From positions 62,848 through 108,459 of the forward strand of contig JAVVPF010000004.1 of the NCBI GenBank assembly GCA_036655895.1: 45,612 nt of DNA, written 5' to 3'. Positions 33,292 to 41,148 of the stretch are shown piece by piece. A model generated the notes under the pieces. The model did not search any database, was not told where the DNA came from, and saw nothing but the letters and a program-made list of their open reading frames with translations. The position numbers were made by a program, and so were the translations under genes. The stretch comes from Cloacibacillus sp. (GTDB lineage Bacteria > Synergistota > Synergistia > Synergistales > Synergistaceae). How positions within the stretch are numbered: the stretch's first letter is position 1; each line of letters opens with the position of its first letter.

Positions 33292-35670
33292 CTAGTTCAT
33301 CTCTTCGTATTCTGTTCTTGAAATTATCTCGTTCTGAGTGTTTTCGTTGAGCTCCGCGAAATAGGCGCTGTAGCCTGCGACGCGAACGATGAGGTCTCTG
33401 TGCTCCTCGGGGCGGCTCTGCGCCTCACGAAGATCTTCGGACGAGACTATGTTGAATTGTATATGATGGCCGCCCAAATCGCACCATGTGCGCACGTAAT
33501 CCGCGAGGATGGCGGCGGAGTTTGGTGCGGACAGAAGCGACGGCGAGAATTTCTGATTATAAAGGACGCCCTGGAGCACCTCCATGTGGTCTATCTTGCT
33601 CATGGAAAGCACAGCCGCGGTAGGGCCGTTTGTGTCGCGTCCGCCAGCCGGAGAGGCTCCGTCCGAGAAGGGAATGGCCGCCTCTCTTCCGTCGGGCGTG
33701 GCTCCAGTCAGCTCGCCGAAATAGACGTGCGTAGAGACTGAATGCAGCTCCGGTATGTAGAAGCCTCCGCGCATACAGGGATACTGCGTCACTTCGCGGC
33801 AGAAGATATGCGACGCGTCCCGCGCAAGCAGGTCTGCGTAATCGTCGTCGTTGCCGAACTTTGGCGCGGCTTCGCAGAGTTTTTTAACGGCCTCCGCTCC
33901 CGCGAAATTATTTTTGAGCGCGGCAAGCATCGCCTTGGGGCCGACGCTTTCGTCGTCAAAGACGGTCTTTCTCACGGCGGCCATCGCGTCCGCAAGCGAG
34001 GCCAGGCCTACTCCGAAGATGCCGGAGAAGTTGTAACGGACGCCGCCCGCCTGGCGCGTTACGCCAGTCGCGATGCAGTCGTCCAGCATCGCGGAGGTGA
34101 AGGGTTCCGGCGCGTGCGAGGCGTGCGCCCCGTCTATTAGGTCATAGGCGCGTACTATAAGCTCGACGAAGTGCGCCACCTGTTTTTCAAAGGCGCCAAA
34201 CAACCCGTCGAAATCCTTGAAATCTTCAAGGCGTCCCGTATGCGGCCCAACCTGCTTTCCGCTCTCGGGGTCCGCGCCGTCGTTCAAAGCAAGCAGGAAT
34301 GCCTTGGGCAGGTTCACGTAGCCGCCGTTTGAGCGCGAGTCGCAGGCGCCCTCTATGTCCGACTCCACGCAGTTCATGCAGTAGCCGCGCGCCTCTTCGA
34401 GAGTAGCGCCGCGGATGAGGTGTTTTGGGATGATGCAGTTGTCGTTCATCACCGCCGGATAGCCGAGCCCCAGCTTTATCGTCTCGCAGGCCTTGATGAG
34501 CGCGCCCTGGTCGACCTTGTTGTGGTAGCGGAACGAAAGCGACGGCTGCGGAACGCGCGCGATGCCCGCCGCCTCCATGACGAGCTGCGTAAGCTCGTTG
34601 CAGACGTCCTCGCCGCGCGGCCCCTGACCGCCCAGCGTTATATTCTGAAATAGCGGAAAACCGGCGAAGGTGCGCGTCGTCACTGAATCCATCAGCTTTA
34701 TTATCGCAGTGCATTTTATCCATATATGCGCGAGAAGCTCCACAGCCTCTTCATCAGTGAGGACGCCGTCTTCTTTGTCCTTTTTATAGAACGGATACAT
34801 ATACTGGTCAAAACGCCCCAGCAGCATGGCGTGCGGGTCCGCTTCTATCTGAGTGACGACATAGATGAGCCATACGCTTTGCAGCGCCTCGCGGAAACTG
34901 CGCGCGGGATGCTCGGGCACGCGGCGCAGCATAGCCGCAATGTCGGCAAGCTCCGTGCGGCGCTTGTCGTCCGCACATTCGGCGGCGAGCTTTTCCGCCT
35001 CGTCCGCGTAACGATGCGCAAAGGCGATGACCGCTTCGCATGAGATCTTAGCCGCGCGCCAGAAATCCACCTTCGCGCCGTCCGCCGCGCAGGCGGGACG
35101 GAACGTGGAAAGCTTTGCGTCAGCCTCTTCAATGATGCCGCGAAGCCCCTTTTCAAGCAGCTTTTTATTGTTTATCGCAATATTGCCGTGCGCCGTTCCC
35201 TGCGCGCCCACCGTGATCATGTGGTCGGCGATGGCCTCTTTCGTCTCATCGGAAACGAGGCCGTTGGTCACTGAGTCAAGCGAAGCGTCCTGCCAGCCCT
35301 CGAGGCACTTGCGCAGTATCTCCTTATTTTCATCTGTAAGCCCTATTGAGTCCGCGGGACGGTTTGCGAAATTGTCGAGGTCCGCCAGAATCCAGCGCGC
35401 GCCAAGCTCAGGGCAGGCGATGGGCGAACGCGGCTTAGGCGAATTGTGCCCGACGAAAAGCTCCTGCTCGTCGATGAAGAGCGTCATATTTTCGAGCACA
35501 TGACGCAGCGTATAGGCGCGTTTCAAAACAGGCGGTTCCGCTGCCCAGAGCTTGTAGGCCTCTGTGACAAGCAGAGCGCGTTCCGGCAAAAGCTCCGTCG
35601 GGCGCTCCGTTATCATTCTCTTTTTCATGCCGGAAATACGTGATATGGTTTCTTCTCTGCTGGCTCTCAT
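33292..35670 (-). CDS. glycyl-radical enzyme, substrate unassigned (NCVESD type)
   Basis: A 792-residue glycyl-radical enzyme. The active-site loop is GYCMNCVESDIEGACDSRSNGGYVN with Cys434 and Glu436; the radical loop is RVAGYSAYF with Gly766. LLGRFDQYMYPFYKKD carries the conserved aspartate of the dehydratase branch, and GVLYNQKFSPSLL and GGHHIQFNIV are close to HypD-like members, but the asparagine before the catalytic cysteine and aspartate at the end of VESD are unusual. The function is not assigned. I start at the ATG at 35670 because GGGAGGA lies 6 nt upstream, 15 bp into the upstream frame. It follows the short activase by 14 bp. Confidence 0.82.
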   Translation of the reverse strand: MRASREETISRISGMKKRMITERPTELLPERALLVTEAYKLWAAEPPVLKRAYTLRHVLENMTLFIDEQELFVGHNSPKPRSPIACPELGARWILADLDNFANRPADSIGLTDENKEILRKCLEGWQDASLDSVTNGLVSDETKEAIADHMITVGAQGTAHGNIAINNKKLLEKGLRGIIEEADAKLSTFRPACAADGAKVDFWRAAKISCEAVIAFAHRYADEAEKLAAECADDKRRTELADIAAMLRRVPEHPARSFREALQSVWLIYVVTQIEADPHAMLLGRFDQYMYPFYKKDKEDGVLTDEEAVELLAHIWIKCTAIIKLMDSVTTRTFAGFPLFQNITLGGQGPRGEDVCNELTQLVMEAAGIARVPQPSLSFRYHNKVDQGALIKACETIKLGLGYPAVMNDNCIIPKHLIRGATLEEARGYCMNCVESDIEGACDSRSNGGYVNLPKAFLLALNDGADPESGKQVGPHTGRLEDFKDFDGLFGAFEKQVAHFVELIVRAYDLIDGAHASHAPEPFTSAMLDDCIATGVTRQAGGVRYNFSGIFGVGLASLADAMAAVRKTVFDDESVGPKAMLAALKNNFAGAEAVKKLCEAAPKFGNDDDYADLLARDASHIFCREVTQYPCMRGGFYIPELHSVSTHVYFGELTGATPDGREAAIPFSDGASPAGGRDTNGPTAAVLSMSKIDHMEVLQGVLYNQKFSPSLLSAPNSAAILADYVRTWCDLGGHHIQFNIVSSEDLREAQSRPEEHRDLIVRVAGYSAYFAELNENTQNEIISRTEYEEMN

Positions 35671-35684
35671 GCTGCATCCTCCCA

Positions 35685-36449
35685 CTATTTTTGTTCAATT
35701 ATATTAAGGTCGTATTTTTTTAGGATAGTTACCGCGTCGTTGTACTGAGCGTCGCTTGGGGGCAGCGTGTCGGCGAGCGCGTAGTTCCTGCCCAGCTCCT
35801 CATAAAGCCCGACGCCGAGGCGGTGATAACGCAATATTTCAACCGACGCGCCGGGACGCGCAGCCGCTGCGAAGGCACCAAGGCGTTCAAGCTCCTCCTT
35901 CGCGTCATTGCACCCTGGCACAAGCGGAAAACGAAGCAGCGCCGCGGCGTCGCTCTTCAAAATATATTCCGCGCCGCTCAGTATCCCCTCGTTGTCAAAC
36001 CCAGTCAGCTTTTTATGAAGCGACGGGTCCATCGCCTTTATGTCCAACTGGATGAGGTCGGCCTTTTGCGCGACGCGCTTTAAGTCAGCGAGCGGCGCGC
36101 AGAGGCAGCTTTCTATAGCCGTGTGCACGTAATGCGCGCGGCATATATCAAGAAACTCAGCGGCAAATTCAGGCTGAGAGAAGACCTCTCCGCCTGACAG
36201 CGTAATACCGCCGCCAGAGCGCCGCCAAAACGGAGCGTCGCGACTCACCTTTGAAAAAAGTTCGTCCGCAGAGACGACGCTTCCAAAGACCTTCCCACTT
36301 TTTGATTTTTCTATTTCAAAACTTTGAGATTGAGGGCTGCAGCACCAGAGGCACCGCATGGGGCAGCCTTTGAGGAATACCGTGGTCCTTATGCCCGGCC
36401 CGTCGTGGACGGCATATCGAGCAATATTAAAGATCAACCCTTCCGCCAT
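35685..36449 (-). CDS. short glycyl-radical enzyme activase without ferredoxin insert
   Basis: A 254-residue radical-SAM activase. LIFNIARYAVHDGPGIRTTVFLKGCPMRCLWCCSPQS contains the CxxxCxxC cluster; after only about 45 residues it goes into SGGGITLSGGEVFSQPEF. The two extra 4Fe-4S motifs found in most activases of non-PFL enzymes, and in the other two activases here, are absent, so it resembles PflA in layout. GGEVF replaces the more usual GGEP. I start at the ATG at 36449 because GAGGGA lies just upstream; the longer frame starting at 36488 would run through the operator and the leader. It is the first gene of the dual glycyl-radical operon. Confidence 0.85.
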   Translation of the reverse strand: MAEGLIFNIARYAVHDGPGIRTTVFLKGCPMRCLWCCSPQSQSFEIEKSKSGKVFGSVVSADELFSKVSRDAPFWRRSGGGITLSGGEVFSQPEFAAEFLDICRAHYVHTAIESCLCAPLADLKRVAQKADLIQLDIKAMDPSLHKKLTGFDNEGILSGAEYILKSDAAALLRFPLVPGCNDAKEELERLGAFAAAARPGASVEILRYHRLGVGLYEELGRNYALADTLPPSDAQYNDAVTILKKYDLNIIEQK

Positions 36450-36470
36450 TAGCTTCCCTCTTTTCTTTTT

Positions 36471-36493
36471 TGGTAGTACCATAGGCACTACCA
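36471..36493. promoter_or_regulatory. GntR operator at the dual glycyl-radical operon
   Basis: A 23-bp site containing the perfect palindrome TGGTAGTACCA (36471-36481) plus a second half-site CACTACCA. On the minus strand it ends CCTATGGTACTACCA, and 18 of 23 positions are identical to the site at 37766-37788. It lies about 9 bp after the predicted transcription start, a repressor position. Confidence 0.75.
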
Positions 36494-36508
36494 GCGTTTT
36501 ATAAAATC

Positions 36509-36536
36509 ATTATAAAACAATCGTTTGGATTGTCAA
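36509..36536 (-). promoter_or_regulatory. consensus promoter of the dual glycyl-radical operon
   Basis: On the minus strand a perfect TTGACA (36531-36536) and perfect TATAAT (36509-36514) are 16 bp apart. A promoter this strong usually needs tight repression, consistent with the adjoining operator. The start would be near 36502, about 50 bp upstream of the activase ATG. Confidence 0.85.
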
Positions 36537-36655
36537 GCAATAACGACAAGAAGAAAAAGCGTAAACGGGCCGTCTGTGTATGACCTTAAACCGCCTTTTC
36601 AGCACGGAAGGCCGGGTCGTGCCTCGACGCCGCGCGCAGGGAGCAAAAAAGAATC

Positions 36656-36720
36656 AAAAAAGCTGCCGCGCGGCTGCGAAATGCGCTTGTCAAAACGCCT
36701 TTGCGCCCGAATGCGGCAGC
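36656..36720 (-). terminator. terminator of the GntR regulator gene
   Basis: On the minus strand GCTGCCGC (36713-36720) pairs with GCGGCAGC (36662-36669) around a structured loop and is followed by six T. It lies about 33 bp past the regulator's stop and separates it from the operon downstream. Confidence 0.7.
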
Positions 36721-36752
36721 TCATAAAACAAATGGAGGCTGTGGCCTGCGGC

Positions 36753-37526
36753 CTACTCTTTTACCATAGACCAATAGGGGCTGGAAATTGCCTTGATCAT
36801 CTCGGGATGTTTTTTTATCATCACCTGGACAGACTCAAGCATGTGCCTCTGCAAAGTATCTCCGGCCAGTGCGGAATTTTTATCCTCAATGGCCTTTATT
36901 ATGACCGCGTGGTCGGACTGAAGCTTCTGCATCCAGCCCGCTTCGTGCATAAGGTTTGGGTGGACCAGCATGTTGTTGCGCTCGACGAGGCTGTTGATGC
37001 TTTCGTTGAGGCGCGAAAGAATCGGATTGTGCGCCGCCTCTGTGACGAGGTTGTGAAGGAGCGCCTCCCACTTTCCGTTCTGCGTAAGCTCCTCCGGCGT
37101 GCCGTACGGGCAGGCGGCAAAATTCTCGTAGCATTCATGCAGTTTTACGATATCCTCGTCCGTCCTGCGCTGCGCTGCAAGGCGCGCCGCCGGCACGGAG
37201 ATTATCGTCCTCACCTCAAGCTGATACGACACAAAATCCGCCGGCAGCATTTGCAGGCTCTGAAGGGAGTCCAGCATCCCAAATTCCTTGAGGCTCCTTA
37301 TGAAGATGCCCTGACGTTCGCGCACCTCGATGATGCCCTCCGCCGCAAGAGAGATGACCGCTTCGCGCAGAACGTTTCTGCTCACGCTGAGCATCTGAGC
37401 CAGCTCCCTCTCCGAGGGGAGCTTGTCGCCCTCTTTAAGAGTGTTGGAATCTATCAGTTCGCGCAGTTTTTCCAGAACGATCGTCTTTTTGCTATCTTTT
37501 TTCTCCGCAGCGTTGATATTGAACAT
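36753..37526 (-). CDS. GntR-family (FadR/FCD class) regulator of the dual glycyl-radical regulon
   Basis: A 257-residue regulator. The winged helix spans about residues 16-80: VLEKLRELIDSNTLKEGDKLPSERELAQMLSVSRNVLREAVISLAAEGIIEVRERQGIFI. The FCD-type helical domain follows (EVRTIISVPAARLAAQRRTDEDI, WEALLHNLVTEAAHNPILSRLNESI, DHAVIIKAIEDKNSALAGDTLQRHMLESV) with the histidines that commonly bind a metal and a carboxylate ligand. Neighbouring operators of the TGGTNNTACCA kind fit a GntR/FadR site. It is monocistronic, lying between the two promoters that share its probable operator, so it likely represses both and itself. The ribosome site (GGGGGG) is only moderate. Confidence 0.87.
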   Translation of the reverse strand: MFNINAAEKKDSKKTIVLEKLRELIDSNTLKEGDKLPSERELAQMLSVSRNVLREAVISLAAEGIIEVRERQGIFIRSLKEFGMLDSLQSLQMLPADFVSYQLEVRTIISVPAARLAAQRRTDEDIVKLHECYENFAACPYGTPEELTQNGKWEALLHNLVTEAAHNPILSRLNESINSLVERNNMLVHPNLMHEAGWMQKLQSDHAVIIKAIEDKNSALAGDTLQRHMLESVQVMIKKHPEMIKAISSPYWSMVKE

Positions 37527-37628
37527 GGCGCCCCCCGCTCATCCCGTTTCAGGGAAAGATTATCCGCTAATTTTTTCCAGTAAAGCATAATTGTTGCCAT
37601 ATAAGTATAGCTGAATTTTAAAAACAAG

Positions 37629-37643
37629 CCAGTGGCAATACCA
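37629..37643. promoter_or_regulatory. possible autoregulatory operator upstream of the GntR gene
   Basis: On the minus strand TGGTATTGCCACTGG matches the corresponding part of the site at 36471-36493 at 12 of 15 positions. It lies about 105 bp upstream of the regulator's ATG, next to TTGTTT, a possible -35. Confidence 0.45.
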
Positions 37644-37726
37644 GTAGGTTTATATCACTTTTAAATAAGAATGTCACCTCTGTCTATATAAATAAATTGT
37701 ACAGTTTCAACTCAAAATTTAAATAC

Positions 37727-37755
37727 TTGACGTCCGTTGAATCAGATGCTATATT
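37727..37755 (+). promoter_or_regulatory. promoter of the saccharopine-dehydrogenase-like gene
   Basis: TTGACG (37727-37732) and TATATT (37750-37755) are 17 bp apart, with the start expected near 37762, about 100 bp upstream of the ATG. Confidence 0.75.
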
Positions 37756-37765
37756 CTATCCACGC

Positions 37766-37788
37766 TGGCTGAACCTATGGTACTACCA
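37766..37788. promoter_or_regulatory. GntR operator at the saccharopine-dehydrogenase-like gene
   Basis: The last 15 bases, CCTATGGTACTACCA, and the first three are identical to the minus-strand site at the dual glycyl-radical operon (18 of 23 in all). It contains the palindrome TGGTACTACCA at 37778-37788 and starts about 4 bp after the predicted transcription start. Confidence 0.75.
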
Positions 37789-37864
37789 AATTTCAGCAAA
37801 AGGTATACAGCGTATCCATAAAGCTCTGTATTTATAATCTATTACTCAAATAGGGGGAGTTCAC

Positions 37865-39043
37865 ATGGCATCAAAGAAAAAGGCACTACAGATCGGCGCG
37901 GGTATGGTAGGACGCTGCATCATCCATGATATGATCAGCGATTTTGATTTCGTTGTACTGGATATGAGCGAGGACAATCTTGCGGAGGCAAGACGTCTTT
38001 TCCCGGGAGTCCAGACTGTACAGGGTTCCGCCACCGATAAGGAACTTATTGCTAAACTTTCTGAGGACTGCGACATCATCACAGCGGCAATGCCCGGCAC
38101 CGTTGGCTACAAAGTGACGCAGATCGCTATGGAGCTTGGAAAGAAACTTGCCAACGTCTCCAGCATGCACGGCCGCGCTGACGCCCCCTTCCATGAGATC
38201 GGACTGGAAACGGGCGGACTTGGCATTTCCATGATAGGCTTCGAGCCCGGAATGAGCAACTTCTTCGGCGGCCGCGGCTACTACAAGCTCGACAAATGCG
38301 AAGAGATGTACGTATATGTCGGCGGCGGTCTTCCCGTTGATCCGCGCCCCCCGTTCAACTACTTCACAACATGGTCGATCTCTGACAACCTCAACCAGTT
38401 CAACCAGCCCACAACAGTTGTGCGCGAAGGCAAAGAGATGGTCATCCCCGCGCTCAGCGAAGTTATGGACTTTGCAATAGAAGATTTCAAGCACCTTGAG
38501 TGCTTCACCAGCAACGGACTGGGCAGCCTCTTCCGCAGCTTCCACGACGTGCCCGAGATGGCGGCCTACACCGTACGCTGGCCCGGACTCGCCGCGCAGA
38601 TGCGCCTCCTCAACGAGCTGAACCTCTTCGACAAGGAAGAGAGAATGCTCGGCAAAGTGAAGCAGGTCCCCCGCGACATCCTCATCGACGTATTCTCAAA
38701 GGCCTATGAGCGTCAGCCCGGCGAAGTCGACATGTCTGTCATGAAGATCGTCGTAAAGGGCATCAAAGACGGCGACCGCGTCACCTACACATGGGAGATC
38801 GCGCAGAAAGAGATCCCCGAGACCGGTTACACCTCAATGGCATGGACGACGGCCTGCACCTGCGGAATATTCGCGCGCGCGATGGTCGAAGGCAAGCTGA
38901 CCGGCAAGGGAATGCTCTCCGCAGAGCATCTTGCGAAGGATGACGAGTTCTACAACTGGGTCATGGCGGAGCAGGCAAAGCGCGGCATTTTCTACAAAGA
39001 AAAGGTCGAAGTCGAAAAGAACGTAGCTCTCTGGGAAAAATAG
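37865..39043 (+). CDS. saccharopine/lysine-dehydrogenase-like oxidoreductase
   Basis: A 392-residue Rossmann protein of the saccharopine dehydrogenase superfamily. ALQIGAGMVGR gives the GxGxxG loop (residues 11-16), DFVVLDMSEDNL the acidic end of strand 2 that favours NAD(H), and DIITAAMPGTVGYKVTQIAMELGKKLANVS the following motif. The second half (GFEPGMSNFFGGRGYY, VRWPGLAAQMRLLNELNLF) matches lysine 6-dehydrogenase and carboxynorspermidine-dehydrogenase-like members. These oxidise or reductively aminate at an amino-acid imine; the exact substrate is open. GGGGGAG lies 5 nt before the ATG. It shares an operator with the dual glycyl-radical operon, so its substrate is probably made or used by those enzymes. 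Confidence 0.75.
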   Translation: MASKKKALQIGAGMVGRCIIHDMISDFDFVVLDMSEDNLAEARRLFPGVQTVQGSATDKELIAKLSEDCDIITAAMPGTVGYKVTQIAMELGKKLANVSSMHGRADAPFHEIGLETGGLGISMIGFEPGMSNFFGGRGYYKLDKCEEMYVYVGGGLPVDPRPPFNYFTTWSISDNLNQFNQPTTVVREGKEMVIPALSEVMDFAIEDFKHLECFTSNGLGSLFRSFHDVPEMAAYTVRWPGLAAQMRLLNELNLFDKEERMLGKVKQVPRDILIDVFSKAYERQPGEVDMSVMKIVVKGIKDGDRVTYTWEIAQKEIPETGYTSMAWTTACTCGIFARAMVEGKLTGKGMLSAEHLAKDDEFYNWVMAEQAKRGIFYKEKVEVEKNVALWEK

Positions 39044-39053
39044 AATAAACGAC

Positions 39054-39092
39054 GCGCAGACGGGAAGAGGCAACTTCTCGTCTGCGCTTTGT
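39054..39092 (+). terminator. rho-independent terminator
   Basis: GCGCAGACG (39054-39062) pairs with CGTCTGCGC (39079-39087), the stem continuing through GAAG/CTTC, followed by TTTGTT. It ends the dehydrogenase-like gene; the A/T-rich 39093-39240 should hold the next promoter, but no clear -35/-10 pair was found. Confidence 0.75.
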
Positions 39093-39256
39093 TAATAAAG
39101 CAGTAACGTTTGCGTCTCTACTATATCACATTATTAATAATGTAAGTGTAATAAATTGTAACTTCTGTCCCTGGTAATTGTTTTACAAATTATTTACTGA
39201 AATGCGTAGGAACATCTTTTCTTTTCTTCTTCAAAAATCTAGGAGGTCTGAACGGC

Positions 39257-40750
39257 ATGGATGCAACTGTAGCAAAGCAGATAGAAGCAGCACTGGAGTA
39301 CGTGGCATGGACGGTATTATGGAATAAATATTTTGCGATAATGTTCCTTTTGCTCGGCCTTTATCTTACTATCGGAACTCGTTTTTTTCAGATCAGAAGG
39401 TTCGGAGACATTTTTTCAAACACACTCGGCGGACTTTTCCGTAAAAAAGATCCAAACGCAAAGGTAAGCAAGGTTTCATCATTCGGCGCATTCGCCACAG
39501 CTCTTGGCGGAACGGTCGGCAACGGCAACATCGCGGGCGTAGCAAGCGCTATCGCGATCGGCGGCCCCGGCGCTCTCTTTTGGATGTGGATGGCGGCAGT
39601 CGTCGGCATGGTTACGAAGATGAGCGAAATAATCCTGGCTCAGCAGTACAAACAGCGTTATGAAGACGGCACCTCCTACGGCAGCGCCGCCTTCTATATA
39701 CAGAAGGCTCTCATCGAAGGCAAGGGCTGGAAATGGTGCAAGATACTCTCAGGACTCTTCACAGCCACGATGATAGGCTCCTTCTATTTCGCGCCTGGCC
39801 CCTACACGATAGTCGAAGCTTTGCAGAGCGCCTTTAAGCTCTCCGGCACCGCGGCGATCTGCTGCGCCATCGCCTACACGGGCGTATGCTACATAATCGT
39901 CCTCGGAGGCATCCCGCGCATCGTAAAGTTCGCAGAAAGCGCGGTCCCCGCAATGGTGCTCGCCTATCTCGCAGCCGGACTTTTCATCATCTTCAAAAAT
40001 ATCCCGGAAACGATCATCGCGATAAAATCCATCTTCTACTATGCCTTTAACCCATACGCGGCAATCGGCGGATTTGCTGGAGTCACGGTCATGAAGGTAG
40101 TGCAGGTCGGCGTCGCAAGAAGCGTTTACAGCAACGAAGCCGGCTGGGGCAGCTCGCCCATCATCCACGCGGCGGTTGACGTAGACCATCCCGGACGTCA
40201 GGGACTTTGGGGCGCGATGGAAGTATTCATGGACACGATGGTCGTCTGCACGGTGACGGGGCTCATGGTCATCATCACAGGCGCGTGGCAAACGGGACGC
40301 GGCGGCGCGGGCTCTGTCGGCGAAGCTCTTGGAATGGCCTTCGGCGGATACGCTCCCCACATGCTCGCCTTCTTCATGATAATCTTCTCGCTGACGACGA
40401 CTACGGGCTGGTTCTCATATCTTGAATCGCTCATCGTCTACTGCGTCTCCAAAAAGTCGCACGAGGAGCGCATGAAGTATGTGAAGTTTGTCCGCTACAC
40501 CGGCCCGCTGGTACCCCTCTGCGTCTCCATGTTCTTCTTCTATCACGGAACGGTTCCTTCGGTGGTGTGGATGATGCTCGACATACAGTCAGCTCTTCCC
40601 GTCTACGTAAACGTGATAGCGCTGACGCTGCTTTCGCCGATCATCTTCAAGCTTGTACGCGAATTTGAAACGAACTATCTTGACCCTGAAAAGACCGCCC
40701 GCAAGGCTGCGAAACTTTCAGGCGCCAAAGACGCGCTGCCGGAAGAATAG
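39257..40750 (+). CDS. sodium:alanine (amino acid) symporter, AGCS family
   Basis: A 497-residue polytopic membrane protein. The family signatures are clear: FGAFATALGGTVGNGNIAGVASAIAIGGPGALFWMWMAAVVGM in the first third and RSVYSNEAGWGSSPIIHAA in the middle, with TTTGWFSYLESLIVY near the end; about ten hydrophobic helices are visible. AGCS carriers take up alanine, glycine or similar small amino acids with Na+. AGGAGG lies about 10 nt before the ATG. It heads a same-strand group with a PpnP-like protein, dipeptidase, MFS transporter and ProC-like reductase. Confidence 0.9.
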   Translation: MDATVAKQIEAALEYVAWTVLWNKYFAIMFLLLGLYLTIGTRFFQIRRFGDIFSNTLGGLFRKKDPNAKVSKVSSFGAFATALGGTVGNGNIAGVASAIAIGGPGALFWMWMAAVVGMVTKMSEIILAQQYKQRYEDGTSYGSAAFYIQKALIEGKGWKWCKILSGLFTATMIGSFYFAPGPYTIVEALQSAFKLSGTAAICCAIAYTGVCYIIVLGGIPRIVKFAESAVPAMVLAYLAAGLFIIFKNIPETIIAIKSIFYYAFNPYAAIGGFAGVTVMKVVQVGVARSVYSNEAGWGSSPIIHAAVDVDHPGRQGLWGAMEVFMDTMVVCTVTGLMVIITGAWQTGRGGAGSVGEALGMAFGGYAPHMLAFFMIIFSLTTTTGWFSYLESLIVYCVSKKSHEERMKYVKFVRYTGPLVPLCVSMFFFYHGTVPSVVWMMLDIQSALPVYVNVIALTLLSPIIFKLVREFETNYLDPEKTARKAAKLSGAKDALPEE

Positions 40751-40781
40751 GCGAAGAATTTTAAGAAAATATAATTTCAAT

Positions 40782-40811
40782 GGGGAGAGGATTTTTCTTC
40801 TCCTCATTTTT
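40782..40811 (+). terminator. weak terminator or attenuator after the symporter gene
   Basis: GGGGAGAGG (40782-40790) pairs with CTTCTCCTC (40797-40805) using two G-T pairs, followed by ATTTTT. Its position just before the next ribosome site suggests it reduces rather than blocks read-through. Confidence 0.5.
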
Positions 40812-40827
40812 GCAAAGGAGAATGACT

Positions 40828-41142
40828 ATGAGTGAGTTTGTTAAATCTGTTGACGTAAAGACGCTGGTTAATATTTATTGTGAGGGCAAGGTGCAGAGCC
40901 GCACTCTGAGATACCCCGACGGCAGGCTCCAGACGCTGGGCGTATATCTTCCTGGCGAGTTTGAGTTCCATTCGGACGGCGCGGAAACCGTCGTCATGAC
41001 GGCGGGCGCGGTCGAAGTATTTTTCCCGCAGGAGAACTGCTGGCGTCTTGTGAAGACCGGCGAATCCTACGACGTTCCAGAAAACACAGTATTTAAGGTG
41101 CGCTGCTCCGAAATATCGGAATACGTCTGCGATTTCCTGTAG
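40828..41142 (+). CDS. ppnP: PpnP-like pyrimidine/purine nucleoside phosphorylase
   Basis: A 104-residue single-domain cupin of the PpnP (YaiE, DUF1255) family: TLGVYLPGEFEFHSDGAETVVMTAGAVEVFFP and the following GESYDVPENTVFKVRCSEISEYVCDFL match the family along its length. PpnP phosphorolyses a range of nucleosides. The start is the ATG at 40828, 7 nt after AAGGAG; an ATG at 40822 would leave a 1-nt gap. It is 6 bp upstream of the dipeptidase gene. What a nucleoside phosphorylase does in an amino-acid cluster is not obvious. Confidence 0.8.
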   Translation: MSEFVKSVDVKTLVNIYCEGKVQSRTLRYPDGRLQTLGVYLPGEFEFHSDGAETVVMTAGAVEVFFPQENCWRLVKTGESYDVPENTVFKVRCSEISEYVCDFL

Positions 41143-41148
41143 AAAAAA

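Noticed and set aside
36525-37583. A 352-codon plus-strand frame
   Set aside because: It is antisense to the GntR regulator and runs through its terminator; its composition is not protein-like.
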